Source: Proteromonas lacertae (Eukaryota; Sar; Bigyra; Opalinata; Proteromonadidae). From it: a DNA stretch of 64,000 bases. Within the stretch, counting starts at the first letter, position 1. Every line of letters starts with the position of its first letter. Of the stretch, positions 39,560 through 50,753 are shown piece after piece. The translations under genes were made by a program, and so were the position numbers. A model generated the notes under the pieces. The model did not search any database. It was not told the DNA's origin and was given only the letters and a program-made list of their open reading frames with translations. The stretch lies in contig NGBS01000297.1 of NCBI GenBank assembly GCA_002245135.1, positions 186,001 through 250,000 of the forward strand, written 5' to 3'.

Positions 39560-41012
39560 TTAACATTCATTCTCAATCAAACTAAGTTCATTTCCAGTCT
39601 CTGTTTCTCTTTCTTCGTCATTTTCTCCTTTTATTAAATGCAACCATTTATTTTTTGTGACATACAATCCTATTGCACTTCCAACTATAACTAATATACT
39701 AACAATTGGTAAAACAACTTCAATAACATCAATTGATTGACATGCATTACCTGTATAAAACAAACTACATTCGCATTTCAATGAATTTGAACATTTCCCT
39801 TTACCATTGCACTCTTTATCATCATTAAAAGGACAATTCACTTTTATAGATGATATTATGGTTGTAATATTAGTATTAGCAAAGGTTAAATATTTAATAT
39901 TATCAATAGATGCATAATCACTATCTTCATAATACAATAATCTTGATTGTCCAATTACATTACTATTTCCAAATGATATTTTCACTAATCTTCCATCACT
40001 TCTATCTATTGTAACCCAGAAAGGAACTCTATCAATTTGACATCTTAAACCCATTGATTTCAATGATTTATCTTTTCCATTTACATATTTGTTTAGATAT
40101 AATCCACTGGGAGTAACTTTTACATAATAATAGTTTGTTGAATGAATAGAATCTTGTAATAAACCAAAATATTTAGTATCCAAACAGGGAACTTCAAATA
40201 TTGCTTTAAATATCTTATTATTCTTTCTATTTTCCCAGATATCAGCGAACATATCAAACTTTCCATTCATTTTTTGATAAATAATGTATTTATTAATATT
40301 GTTTTTATTAAACGCAACTTTTGTAGTTATTGCTTCTGAATTGGTTGTATTGTATATAGATACTAAACTATTTGCATTTAAGGTGATTGTGTTGATGTTA
40401 CTATTACTTTCATATGGAATTACATATAATTTACATTGTGTTTTATAATAGTTACAAACTGTTGTTACAACAATAATATTGTTAAGAGATAAGTCTTTTG
40501 CATTAAAATTTTCCAATAATGGTGGATTGAATGATAATTTCACTACATATGGTAATTGTTTTGTTGAGGAAGTATTATCAATCTCCATAGTCACACTCAA
40601 TCTAGTAGAAAGCATAGATTCATCAATTTTAAGAGGTTTTATTAGAACACTGTTGCGTTGAGAGTAATTTCTGTCATAAGCAACACCAAAACCATCCAAA
40701 ATAACTAATTTACTAAATTCATACTCATTAATAATCTTGACAATAATTATTAAGCGTTGTGAACTTTCTTGCTGTAAATTCTCTACCTTACCATTGAAAA
40801 CTCTAATCTTCTCAGTATTTATCATAACTGGTTTTGAAAAGAATGCTGAAATGTAAACTAGAGAATGTTGTGAGTATGAGTAATAATTAGCCTTTAAATC
40901 AACTGCAATCCTGTCAGTTATATGGATTTAAATGACTGAATTCATTTTCATATCCTAAACAAAAATTTAATAACAAAATCAACAGGAATGGTGAGATTTT
41001 TAGACTTTTCAT
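39560..41012 (-). CDS. Secreted/type I membrane protein with EGF-like module
   Basis: The ATG at 41012 gives a signal peptide, MKSLKISPFLLILLLNFCLG. A large extracellular region of about 350 residues, possibly beta-rich and with Asn-rich glycosylation sites (NTS, NTT, NIT), follows. Near the end is a six-Cys EGF-like module (CPF..CNGKGKC..CEC..GNAC, about 39830-39745). After it come a membrane helix (VVLPIVSILVIVGSAIGLYV) and a short acidic cytoplasmic tail. A cell-surface or adhesion role is inference. The signal-peptide exon and the main frame meet with a one-base offset near 40919. Reading NPY then TDRIAVDLK with one base skipped gives a natural N-terminus; an atypical 64-nt intron starting GTTATT is the alternative. 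It is convergent with the ABC gene, 104 bp away. Confidence 0.7.
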
Positions 41013-41064
41013 TTTTTTGTGTTTTTTGATACACAAGTAATTAAACAACAAACAAAATGAATAT

Positions 41065-42061
41065 TTATTTATTAAACTTAAGAATGAGTATTTCTCTAAT
41101 AGTAGAAGCACCATCATCAAAAACTTTCACAGTATCAATAACAAAACTCTTCTAATATAATAATATACACTGAAAACTATACATTCTTTTCATTATAATC
41201 TTTTAGTGCTTGTGTCCCTCCACCTAAACCGAAATAATACTTCTTTCCACTCAATACACAAAACCCATTTTCTTTCATTACTACTTTTAGCAAATTATAC
41301 AGTGTTTCAATAGCATATTCAGTGTAAACAGTCTAGTATGGAATATAATGTAGGTCTTTTATACTTCTGAAGTGATTATTATGTCATATTGATAATTAAT
41401 TGCATTTTTCATATTTTCCCAACTTCCACTTATTAGTTTAATTGTATTAATTAACTCTGAGTTATGTATATTCAACAGGATATTTGGTGTTGTACAATTA
41501 TTCAGTACATCTTTGTTTAAATCCTAATAAACCAAATAAACCATATAAAACATATACCTGAAAATCAACACTATAGCCATTTTTGAGTAGAATTACACCA
41601 GGAATTCCATAACCACAGCCAATCTCCAGTATTTTATTAGTCATTCCATTATTAGTTGAAAATAATGAAGCATTTTCACAAATAAATGTACTTAAATCCA
41701 AACTACATTCCCAGACTTTTAATCCACCTTCATATTTACCTGTAACGATATCTTTAGATTTTGTGATGTCAACAAGTTCACTGTCTTGTACTTTTGGTTT
41801 TTGAATTAACTTTAAACTCATACTATCCAAATAACAAAATCATTTATACGAACTGATATTGACATCTTCAACAACAAGTCCATTCATATTGCATGCATAT
41901 AAAGGATTAATTTCAACTGATATTAATTCAGTTGGAGCAAAACTGGCTGATTTCGTTGTATCTTGGTCTGTTTGGACTTCTTCTGGATTCTATGAATTTT
42001 ATTAACTATTCTCTAACAATACCGAGAAAAAATTAAATCTAAAAGCTCCTGGCTTGTCCAT
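41065..42061 (-). CDS. METTL18: METTL18/Hpm1-like protein-histidine N-methyltransferase
   Basis: This family methylates a histidine of ribosomal protein uL3 in other eukaryotes. The ATG at 42061 gives MDKPGAFRFNFFS, like the FxFNF start of METTL18. TGKYEGGLKVWECSLDL is the hallmark of the family. It is followed by the SAM-binding motif ILEIGCGYGIPG, YDIIITSE and YFGLGGGTQAL, and the C-terminus STIREILILKF. Five introns of 27-34 nt separate six exons, giving about 279 residues, close to the family's usual catalytic core. All joins keep frame. Its start codon lies 9 bp from the start codon of the divergent carboxypeptidase gene, and its TAA is 52 bp from the next minus-strand start. Confidence 0.88.
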
Positions 42062-42070
42062 AAAAGCAGG

Positions 42071-44095
42071 ATGAAAATGAGAGAAATTCTTTTTTTATTG
42101 TTTTTATTGAATGTATATAGTTTAGATAATTTTAAATTTGATGATTCTGCTGGTTATCAGCCATATAATGTGTTAGAGGAAAGATATAGCCGTGTAGTGA
42201 AAGATATCAACTCAATCTGGTCAGAAACGATGGGAGAGAATTCAATAGCTGTAAAACAAATGGTTGGTCGATCATACATGGGTAAACAAATGTTTAGTGT
42301 CAGTATTGGCAAGTGTATGGATTCTTCTCCTTCAGTATTAATAAGAGTGTGTTTATACTATTATAGACAATATTAACTGGTTTACATCATGCCAGAGAAG
42401 GTCCATCCACATATGTGATTATTGGATTTTTAGAGTATATAAAGGAGATGTTGAGAAATAAGAACGTAACCATTCAAACCTTATTAAAAAGCCGTTGTGT
42501 TGTATCAGTACCAGTAGTTAATCCAGACACTTATGATTTAAATGTTCAAAGTCATCTATCATCAGTATTTATATATTACACTATAATTATTATTATAGAA
42601 AAAGTATGGTGATTCACGTAAAAATCAAAGGCAGACATGTAGTTCTTCCTCTTCATCGTCAAATAATCTAAGAGGAAGTACAAAATATCGTCGTAAATCA
42701 AATAATAACTGTAGAGATCCAGGTGTTGATTTAAATAGGAATTATCCCACTTGTTTTGGTCATGATAGTAAAGGAAGTAGTCAGAAGCCAGGTGCTGAAG
42801 ATTATGAAGGTGCTTATGCATTTTCAGAGCCAGAAACACAAGTAGTGAAGAAAGTAGTTGAAAGTCACCAATTCAAAATTGGAATTAACTTTCATAGTTA
42901 TGGAAGGTATATATAACATTATTTTTTTATTATTAATTATTAGATTAGTAGCAATTCCATTCGCCTGTAAATCAATGGGTTCAAAACTACCAACATCACG
43001 AGATGAAGAATTACTTCAATATATAAGTGGTAATATAGCTAAAATGACTGGATATTCCTATATGAGACCTTGGGAAGATAAATCATTATACCCAGTAAAC
43101 GGTGAAACTAGTGATTGGATGTATGTTGCACATAAAATAATTGCAATGTCAATAGAAGTATATATATATATATATAAAGTATTATATTTTATATTCTAGT
43201 TATCACCATCTTATCCTAATTCTAATGGTTTTTGGCCAACAAGTATTGCTCCAATTGTCCATGAGATGATTAATCCACTAGTATTTGTTATGGAGAATGC
43301 TGGTCCATCTTTTACTATAGAGTTTAGTAACAATAATGTAATGAATATTAGAAATAATGGATTATCTCCCAGTTTTGGTCAACTTACTATAGTATTGTCA
43401 ACTGGAGATAATAATAATGAAGAAATACATAGGATATCTCGTCTTTCAGGTATTCATTATCATTATAATTATTAATATTATATATTTAGCTCATTCTAAA
43501 TCTGATGGTATTACACTAAAATCAAATAATTATAAGAAGATATATATAATTGATTATAACAAAGTATGCACTGTATTTGAGAATAATAATAATAATAATT
43601 ATAAAGTATCTTATATTACACACGATGTTAAATCCTGTGGAAGTAGTAATAATAATGTGAGAGTGGTTGTAGATGGTTCAAATAATAATACTTCAACAAC
43701 AACAACAACAATTCCACCAACAGTATTACCATCATCACCATCTAATAATAATAATAATAAACCAACAACAGCTGTAGTTAATACACAACCACCACCAACA
43801 AAGAAACCATCAATAAGGTATATATATATAGACAGATAGATTTTTATTAATTAATTATTATAGAAGTGATGGTTCTGCTTTATATGCTGTGATATTTTTA
43901 ATTATTATGATAATAATTATCTGGAGATGTGCAGTTGGATTAAGATCAAGTCCAAGTGAATATATTCCTGGTATATTAGTTGTATCTATACACTTTTTTT
44001 GTTCTTTTGATTTATATTCAATATATCTATCTCTTTATTACTATTATTGTTGATTTATTATCTATTTATTATGTATAGTTGCTAGTAATGGGTGA
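42071..44095 (+). CDS. Membrane-anchored M14 zinc carboxypeptidase
   Basis: Zinc metallopeptidases of this family remove C-terminal residues from peptides. The start at 42071 (or the second Met at 42077) gives a signal peptide, MREILFLLFLLNVYS. Catalytic elements in order are GLHHAREGPST (zinc His and Glu), DLNRNYP (substrate Arg), INFHSYGR (third zinc ligand) and FTIEFS (catalytic Glu), so it should be active. A low-complexity Asn/Thr/Pro stalk (43.65-43.82 kb) leads to a membrane helix, ALYAVIFLIIMIIIIW. A cell-surface or luminal enzyme facing outward is inferred. At least five introns are short and frame-keeping. The end is uncertain: a 108-nt intron leads to the TGA at 44093, while reading through stops at 44051. 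Confidence 0.85.
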
Positions 44096-44244
44096 TTTAT
44101 ATCTTTTTTCCTCTGCTAATTTATATGGTTAATATTTTATATGTTTGTATGATATTTTTAATCATTTTTAATAACAGTATAAAATAGAGTGATTTTTTTT
44201 GTTTTTTAAAATAAATTCGTTTCTAATTCTTTTTAATTTTTTGT

Positions 44245-45546
44245 ATGAGTTGTATCTTTGATTTAAAAACTCTTGATTACTCAATCAAGAGAGATTCCGA
44301 AAGAGACTTGAAAGAGGGTATATGTTATGTTTGTAAAAGACTTATCCCAGAGTGGTATAAATATTTCTTAATCTTCTAGGCAAAACTGCACTCCAGCTGA
44401 TATAGAGTATAAGCCTATCACCGGAGGAATCACAAATATATTATATCATGTGTTTTACGACAATCATGATGTTTTATTGAGAATATTTGGGACAAATACT
44501 GAATATATTATAGATAGACCAAATGAAATAAGTACGAATAGCAATATTTTATTCCTATAGAGACTATTATGCATATCTCTCCTCATCATTTTGCTCCAAA
44601 GCTTTATGGTTGTTTTGGAAATGGTAGATTAGAAGAGTATAGTGTATATTATAACAACCAAATAGATTTTTACCAATGAAACCAATGACTCCAGACCAAA
44701 TGAAAATGGTATAAATATACACATGTTATTCGTATATAGATTGTTCCTACTGATTATGTATCAAGAATTGCAAGAGAAATACAAGGATTACACACACAAA
44801 CTCCACCCTTAAACAGAGATCAGACAATTTGGGATACAATAGAAGATTGGATGAACCAAGCCAAGAAGCTTGATTTTAGTGATATACCAGAAAAGGATGA
44901 GATTTATAAAACAATTGATTTCGATGATTTAATAAAAGAATTTGAATGGTTGGAAAGTAAGCTTCCTTCGAAAATCAATAACTTTGGTAATGATATTTAC
45001 AATACTTTAAGTCCATTTTCAGCACAAGCATTTAGTTTTGCTTCTACAATAGTGTTGTGTCATAATGATTTATTAGCAGCTAATTTAATGTATAGTGACT
45101 ATGATGAAAGAATCAGAATAATAGATTATGAATATAGTTCATATAATTACAGAGCCTATGACTTTGGAAATCATTTTAATGAATATGCTGGTTTTGATGG
45201 TGATTTTGCTAAAAATTATCCGTCTGTAGAGGTGCAAAAACATTTCTATCGAGCTTATATTGAAGCTTGTATAGATCAATCTGTACTTCAACCATTCGAA
45301 GACGAAGAGAAAGTATATATATCATATATTATTGTTACTTATTATTATTTATAGCTTGAGGAGTTCTTAGATGCTTTGGTAATTGAAGTGAATCTTTATT
45401 CTCTTCTTTCGCACTTCTATTGGGGAATATGGGCTTTTATACAAGCTAAATATTCTCCCATAGACTTTAATTTTATGAATTATGCTGTATTGAGATTAGA
45501 TGGATATAGGTATTTTAAAACTGTGTTTGATACTGATAGAAAATAG
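44245..45546 (+). CDS. Ethanolamine/choline kinase
   Basis: Catalyses ATP-dependent phosphorylation of ethanolamine (or choline), the first step of the Kennedy pathway for phosphatidylethanolamine. The ATG at 44245 is followed by an N-lobe with ITGGITNILYHV and VLLRIFG. The phosphotransferase loop is CHNDLLAANLMYSD and the metal-binding strand IRIIDYEYSSYNYRAYDFGNHF. The C-terminal helices (VEVNLYSLLSHFYWGIW) are typical of the family, and all key Asp and Asn residues are present. Introns of 25-41 nt splice in frame, including 29 nt after GRLEE, giving about 380 residues, the usual size. Substrate preference between ethanolamine and choline cannot be decided from motifs; the NHFNEYAGF stretch leans to ethanolamine. 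Spacing to neighbours is 149 bp upstream and about 590 bp downstream. Confidence 0.9.
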
Positions 45547-46137
45547 ATTAATTGTTAAATTTAACCTTGTTAGTATTATATAAGTTAATCTTGTTGTTTG
45601 GTTTTCTTTAATTTCAAAGATATATTTTAGTGTAAATTCATACTAAAGTTTATGAGAGAAATAAATATCTGTAGATTTTACATATTATTTTTTTACATGA
45701 TATTACTATTGAAACAAGTAACACAATAAGATATTATAGAGAAAGTATAAGCTTTTAATGAAGATTCATTTTTTATAAAGAATATAACAGTTTTTTAATC
45801 ACTGTTACGGTTCTGTATTATATAGTTATATTGTAAAAGTTGTGCAAATATATATTAGAACGGATAATTAAAATGGAGTAATTATACTTTCATTTTTTTA
45901 GACATCAGAATCACTATTACTAATTGTAATACATCATGGAACATAATAAAATATCAATAAACAAAACAGTTGCTTTAAAATGGAGCAGTGAAAATTAAAA
46001 GTCGAATTTTAGGAAGTGTAATAATGTTCAGTGATTATATTTACAAAAAAGCTACAAGGTAAATTAGTTTTAGCTTTTGATATTTATCAAATAAAATATC
46101 AAGCCAAGCTTATATCAAATTTATTAATAAAAAAATA
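45547..46137. other. Intergenic region upstream of the first Hsp70 gene
   Basis: This is the longest gene-free stretch in the window. I see no ORF with coding character and no RNA gene. It contains one GAAGATTC dyad (45770-45777) that resembles a half heat-shock element, and TCAAGCCAAGCTT at 46099-46111, 26 bp before the start codon, matching the motif upstream of the array genes. Confidence 0.5.
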
Positions 46138-48084
46138 ATGAGTAATAGTGTAATTATTGGTATAGATTTTGGTACCACTAAAAGTTGTGTATTTATGATG
46201 ATTGATGATAAAGTATCAAAATTGAGTATTGATGGATATTGGACAATTCCATCTGTTGTTGGCTTTAAACCGAATGGAGAAGTACTGATAGGACTAAAAG
46301 CTGTAGCTGGTAATATTAAGGAGAATACTACAATAAATTCTGTTAAACGTCTAATTGGACGTAATGTGGAAGAGAAGTGTATAAAAGATGATATAAACTA
46401 TTTGAGTTATGCAATAGAAGCAGGTGAAAATAATTGTGTAGTTATACCTGTCACTATTAAAGGTGAAACAAAATTATACAAACCTGAACAAATTTCAGCA
46501 AAGATATTCGAATACATACGTGACTATATTGAACAAAAGTCAGGCAGCATAGGTATTAAATGTAGTGCAGTAATAACTGTTCCAGCCTATTACAATGATA
46601 GACAAAGAAGAGCAACAATTGAAGCTGGAAAGTTAGCTGGATTGAATGTGTTAAGAGTTATTAATGAACCTACTGCAGCAGCTATTGCATATGGAGATCA
46701 ATACTTACAAGATGAAAGTAAGAAAGATAGGAAAAGAATAATTTTAGTATATGATTTTGGAGGTGGAACATTTGATGTTTCAATAATTGAAGTTGGAAAT
46801 AATGAAATAAATGTAATAGCAACAGGAGGAGATGATCATTTAGGAGGTGAAGATATAACAAACAATCTGTTAAAATATTATATGAATAAGTTAAAAGAAG
46901 AAAGTGGTATTGATATATCAAACGACAATAAAAAGGTAATGAGATTGAAAAAAGCATGTGAAGAAGCAAAGAAGAATTTATCTGAAATGAATGAAACTGA
47001 ATTATCTTGTGAATTTTTAGAAGAAAATGATATCGATTGTAATTTAAATAGATCTAAATTAATAGAAATAAATCGAGATATATTTAATAGAACTATTAAT
47101 ATTGTGAAAGATACAATAGAAATACTTAAACATACCAAAGATGGTACAGTAGATGATATAGTCTTAATTGGTGGAAGTAGTAGAATACCTGAAGTAGAAA
47201 GATTATTGCATAGTGAATTTCCTAAAGTGAATATCAATAAAGATATAAATCCAGATGAAGCAGTAGCAATGGGAGCTTTGTTATATGGAACAAAGATTAA
47301 TAATTCAATTGCAGATAGAGGAAGTATAACTCCACTTTCACCAACACCAGCGGATGATGATGATGAGTATTATTTGATTCAGAGATCATGTCGTTCACCA
47401 CCTTCATCAAAACCACCATTTATAAAGAATGATGAATATAAAGTCAATGAATCTAAAATTGATGAATATAAAATTGATTCATATACACCACTTCCATTGC
47501 CACTTCCAGAAAGTGAAGGTCCAGACAAACCATCTCCTAATCCAACCAATCCATCTCCATGTCCAGGCAATCCACCACCAATAGTAATGAATAGTAGTAC
47601 AAAAACAATAACTAAGTCTGAATCAACAAGTTCTATAGATTACTCTCCTCTAACATCTTCTGCTAAATCTGAGAGTGAAAGTTTACAGTGTAGTATGTAT
47701 GAGAATAATAGTTTATCACATAATTTAATAGTAAATGATGTATTAACCCATGGTATAGGTAAAACAACTCACAATAAGAAAGGAGAAAAGTATGTAGATA
47801 TTTTAATACCAAAGAATACTGCCATACCTTATTTCAAGTCTGCTACTTATTCAACAAAGAAAGATGATCAAACTGAAATGGAATTTAGTTATTGCGAAGG
47901 TGATTCTAGTGATATTAGTGAATGTAAAAGAGTAAAAAAGATTCATATCAAAAATATTCCAAAAATGAAAAAAGGGGAAATAAAATTTGTTCATACAATT
48001 AATATTGATAAAAATGGATTAATAACAATAACCATAGAAGACACAAAACATTATTTTGAAAAAATTGTTATACCAATAAACTGA
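46138..48084 (+). CDS. Hsp70-like ATPase with Pro-rich linker and beta substrate domain
   Basis: A 648-residue intronless protein. The ATPase domain (1 to about 380) is complete: [44 protein letters not shown] and [15 protein letters not shown]. Where Hsp70 normally has a short linker there is about 150 residues of Ser/Pro/Thr-rich sequence. A compact domain (about 530-648) then matches the Hsp70 beta substrate-binding fold: [26 protein letters not shown] and [15 protein letters not shown]. The helical lid and any EEVD or HDEL end are absent, so it is probably a cytosolic or nuclear specialised member rather than a housekeeping chaperone. Bases 46594-46999 are identical to those of the next gene. 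The start ATG is preceded by an A-rich leader. Confidence 0.9.
   Translation: MSNSVIIGIDFGTTKSCVFMMIDDKVSKLSIDGYWTIPSVVGFKPNGEVLIGLKAVAGNIKENTTINSVKRLIGRNVEEKCIKDDINYLSYAIEAGENNCVVIPVTIKGETKLYKPEQISAKIFEYIRDYIEQKSGSIGIKCSAVITVPAYYNDRQRRATIEAGKLAGLNVLRVINEPTAAAIAYGDQYLQDESKKDRKRIILVYDFGGGTFDVSIIEVGNNEINVIATGGDDHLGGEDITNNLLKYYMNKLKEESGIDISNDNKKVMRLKKACEEAKKNLSEMNETELSCEFLEENDIDCNLNRSKLIEINRDIFNRTINIVKDTIEILKHTKDGTVDDIVLIGGSSRIPEVERLLHSEFPKVNINKDINPDEAVAMGALLYGTKINNSIADRGSITPLSPTPADDDDEYYLIQRSCRSPPSSKPPFIKNDEYKVNESKIDEYKIDSYTPLPLPLPESEGPDKPSPNPTNPSPCPGNPPPIVMNSSTKTITKSESTSSIDYSPLTSSAKSESESLQCSMYENNSLSHNLIVNDVLTHGIGKTTHNKKGEKYVDILIPKNTAIPYFKSATYSTKKDDQTEMEFSYCEGDSSDISECKRVKKIHIKNIPKMKKGEIKFVHTINIDKNGLITITIEDTKHYFEKIVIPIN
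46594..46999. repeat. 406-bp tract identical between two Hsp70 genes, copy A
   Basis: Base-for-base comparison by eye shows no difference from 48959-49364, while the codons immediately on both sides differ at many sites. The tract covers the centre of the ATPase domain. This is the signature of recent gene conversion. Confidence 0.92.
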
Positions 48085-48493
48085 GATTAAATATTATTTG
48101 ATTTGTAACTTATATTTTATGTAGAGAATATTTTAATTATGAGTTTGGTAATGTTATCTTGGGTATAATTATACAATTGACTATTTTTATAGTACAAAAA
48201 AGCATGTTTACATTAATTATACACTTTAAATATGAGTATAGTTTAAATTATGCAAATATTAGCGTTGGTAATAAACAGTTTCAACCACTTTTCAAAGATC
48301 ATTATTGTTTATTTAGCTAAATACTTCAGGTTTATATATTACCCTTATTTTCTAATTTATACGAATATGAGTGTTACGTAGAATGGTATTAATTCTAATA
48401 TAAAATTAATTTACAATAAACTAAGTGAAATATTCTCATTTTATAAATTACGAGCCAAGTTTTTTTAATTTTTACTTTTTATGTTTGTGTAAG
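48085..48493. promoter_or_regulatory. Intergenic region between the Hsp70 genes
   Basis: About 410 bp, very AT-rich, with no coding ORF. CGAGCCAAGT at 48451-48460 lies 33 bp before the second Hsp70 start and resembles the GAGCCAAGCTT element ahead of the 13.0-kb array gene. No other feature was recognised. Confidence 0.4.
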
Positions 48494-50650
48494 ATGAGTG
48501 AGTTATTTACATGTGGTATTGATCTAGGTACAACTTTTTGTTGTTTTGCATATGAAAGAGAGGGACATCCAGTGGTTTTGCCTTATAGAATAGGAGATAG
48601 GACATTACCTTCATATGTATGTTTTAAATCTGATGAAGAAGTGAATATAGGTGATTCAGCAAAAAATAATCTGCATAATTTTCTGAAAAGGACAGTGTAT
48701 GATGTAAAGAGATTAATAGGTAAAAAAATAGATGATCCAGGAGTTCAAGAAGATAGAACACATTGGGCATTTGAAGTTGATGGAGATGATGATAGAAATG
48801 CGGTTATTAATATTACTATAAATGGTAAAACCACAAAATATACACCTCAGCAGATTTCTTCATTTTTGTTGAAACATATGAGTGAAGAAGCAGAAACTTC
48901 TATTCCTCTAAAAAAAGATCAAATAAGATATACAATAATAACAGTCCCTGCTTATTTTAATGATAGACAAAGAAGAGCAACAATTGAAGCTGGAAAGTTA
49001 GCTGGATTGAATGTGTTAAGAGTTATTAATGAACCTACTGCAGCAGCTATTGCATATGGAGATCAATACTTACAAGATGAAAGTAAGAAAGATAGGAAAA
49101 GAATAATTTTAGTATATGATTTTGGAGGTGGAACATTTGATGTTTCAATAATTGAAGTTGGAAATAATGAAATAAATGTAATAGCAACAGGAGGAGATGA
49201 TCATTTAGGAGGTGAAGATATAACAAACAATCTGTTAAAATATTATATGAATAAGTTAAAAGAAGAAAGTGGTATTGATATATCAAACGACAATAAAAAG
49301 GTAATGAGATTGAAAAAAGCATGTGAAGAAGCAAAGAAGAATTTATCTGAAATGAATGAAACTGTTCTAATGTATGATTTGTTGGAGGATAATGATATTG
49401 ATACTAATTTTACTAAATCAAAATTAATAGAAATAAATCGAGATATTTTTGATAAAACGATTAATATTATGAAAGACACTATAAAAGAAGGAAAATTATC
49501 TAAAGAATTAATCAATGATATAGTGTTAGTTGGTGGAAGTAGTAGAATACCTGAAGTAGAAAGATTATTGCATAGTGAATTTCCTGAAGTAAAAATAAAT
49601 AGAGATATAAATCCAGATGAAGCAGTAGCAATGGGAGCATCAATATTAGCAGCTGATATATGTAGAGGAGCTGTAGAAAAACATTTTGACAATGGCTCAT
49701 TTGCTTTAGTTGATGAAGATAACAATTTGATAAGTGTTATTAATGATATTCCTCCTCCACCATCTGCTTTAAATACTACACATAGATCAACTATGAAAAG
49801 GATTGTTGCAAATGATTCTAAAAAAGAAAGTGAAGAATTAATGTCACCTGAAGTATCACCAACAGAATCTCCTCCTCAATCTCCTCCTGCAGTACTACCT
49901 CCACCTCCACCTCCACCTCCACCTCCACAATTGAATGATAATCTTCATCTTCATTTACCTATAGAAATAGATGAAAGACCAGAAGCACCTACTTCTCCAG
50001 AAGATACTTCTGAAGAATATTTGCCTATAGCAACACAATTACCAATTATAAATAATACTATTAAAGAGACATTTCCTCTTGAATTGCCAAAATACATAAA
50101 TAATGCAAAGCCAAAGAGAGTAATTAGTACAATTCCATCACATACACCACCACCAACAAATCATGTAAAGAAGATTAAATCTCCCTTCACAACACCTTCT
50201 CCACAAATTAAAAACAAAAAGAATATAATAAAACCCAGTAATAAATATAGTAGTGGTAATAGAAAACCAAAATCAACTCATAATCATATCAAAATTAATG
50301 ATGTTTTATCTCATGGAATTTGTAAAAGTACTTACAGAGAAGAAAAGAAAGTATTAGAGACAATAGTTAGAAAAAATACAAAATTGCCTTGTACTAGGAC
50401 ATCAAGAGCTTATCATACTACCAAAGACAACCAAAAGTTTATCAAATTCGGTTATTATGAAAGTGATGATTGTGTTCTTGAAACAGCAAACAAAATAAGG
50501 CAATGTAGAATTGATAGAATACCTCCTCATAGAGTAGGGGAAGTTGGATTTATTCATGAGCTTAGTGTTGATGAGAATCAAATTATAAATGTAAGGATAT
50601 ATGAGGAATCACATAAAATGCCAGATATAACAATGACGATTGTTAAATAA
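48494..50650 (+). CDS. Second Hsp70-like ATPase with longer Pro-rich linker
   Basis: I chose the ATG at 48494 (MSELFTCGIDLGTTFCC) because the upstream in-frame Met would add a non-Hsp70 extension. The protein is 718 residues and has no intron. The ATPase motifs are all present: [36 protein letters not shown] and [15 protein letters not shown]. From about 385 to 600 runs a disordered linker with a run of ten prolines and many SPPQSPP-type elements. The last domain repeats the beta substrate-binding pattern (NDVLSHGIC, RKNTKLP, HTTKDNQKF, LSVDENQIINVRI) without a lid. It is a tandem duplicate of the preceding gene with a diverged linker and a 406-bp converted core. Pro-rich tracts could bind SH3, WW or profilin-type partners (inference). 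Confidence 0.9.
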   Translation: MSELFTCGIDLGTTFCCFAYEREGHPVVLPYRIGDRTLPSYVCFKSDEEVNIGDSAKNNLHNFLKRTVYDVKRLIGKKIDDPGVQEDRTHWAFEVDGDDDRNAVINITINGKTTKYTPQQISSFLLKHMSEEAETSIPLKKDQIRYTIITVPAYFNDRQRRATIEAGKLAGLNVLRVINEPTAAAIAYGDQYLQDESKKDRKRIILVYDFGGGTFDVSIIEVGNNEINVIATGGDDHLGGEDITNNLLKYYMNKLKEESGIDISNDNKKVMRLKKACEEAKKNLSEMNETVLMYDLLEDNDIDTNFTKSKLIEINRDIFDKTINIMKDTIKEGKLSKELINDIVLVGGSSRIPEVERLLHSEFPEVKINRDINPDEAVAMGASILAADICRGAVEKHFDNGSFALVDEDNNLISVINDIPPPPSALNTTHRSTMKRIVANDSKKESEELMSPEVSPTESPPQSPPAVLPPPPPPPPPPQLNDNLHLHLPIEIDERPEAPTSPEDTSEEYLPIATQLPIINNTIKETFPLELPKYINNAKPKRVISTIPSHTPPPTNHVKKIKSPFTTPSPQIKNKKNIIKPSNKYSSGNRKPKSTHNHIKINDVLSHGICKSTYREEKKVLETIVRKNTKLPCTRTSRAYHTTKDNQKFIKFGYYESDDCVLETANKIRQCRIDRIPPHRVGEVGFIHELSVDENQIINVRIYEESHKMPDITMTIVK
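48959..49364. repeat. 406-bp tract identical between two Hsp70 genes, copy B
   Basis: Partner of 46594-46999 at a constant offset of 2365 bp. A second, shorter shared stretch lies around the [14 protein letters not shown] codons. Confidence 0.92.
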
Positions 50651-50753
50651 TTTATACATTTATTCATCTATTTTGATAAAAATGATTTTATACAACCTTA
50701 AACACTCAAAAAACACTTTTAAATAAACTTGGCTTGATTTATCAAAATTGAAA

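Noticed and set aside
45547-46137. Possible RNA gene in the longest gene-free stretch
   Set aside because: I saw no cloverleaf, box A/B words or conserved snRNA-like sequence; a covariance-model scan would be decisive.
46682-47237. Long antisense ORFs opposite the Hsp70 genes, the same protein at 46682-46969 and 49047-49334
   Set aside because: They lie opposite conserved ATPase codons; their identity follows from the converted tract, and the composition is that of reversed codons.
48425-48493. Upstream in-frame Met for the second Hsp70
   Set aside because: It would add 23 hydrophobic residues before a perfect Hsp70 N-terminus; the inner ATG at 48494 fits the family and its sister gene.
46138-50650. 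Classical heat-shock elements before the Hsp70 genes
   Set aside because: Only one GAAnnTTC dyad was found upstream, and not the repeated three-unit array expected of a strong element.
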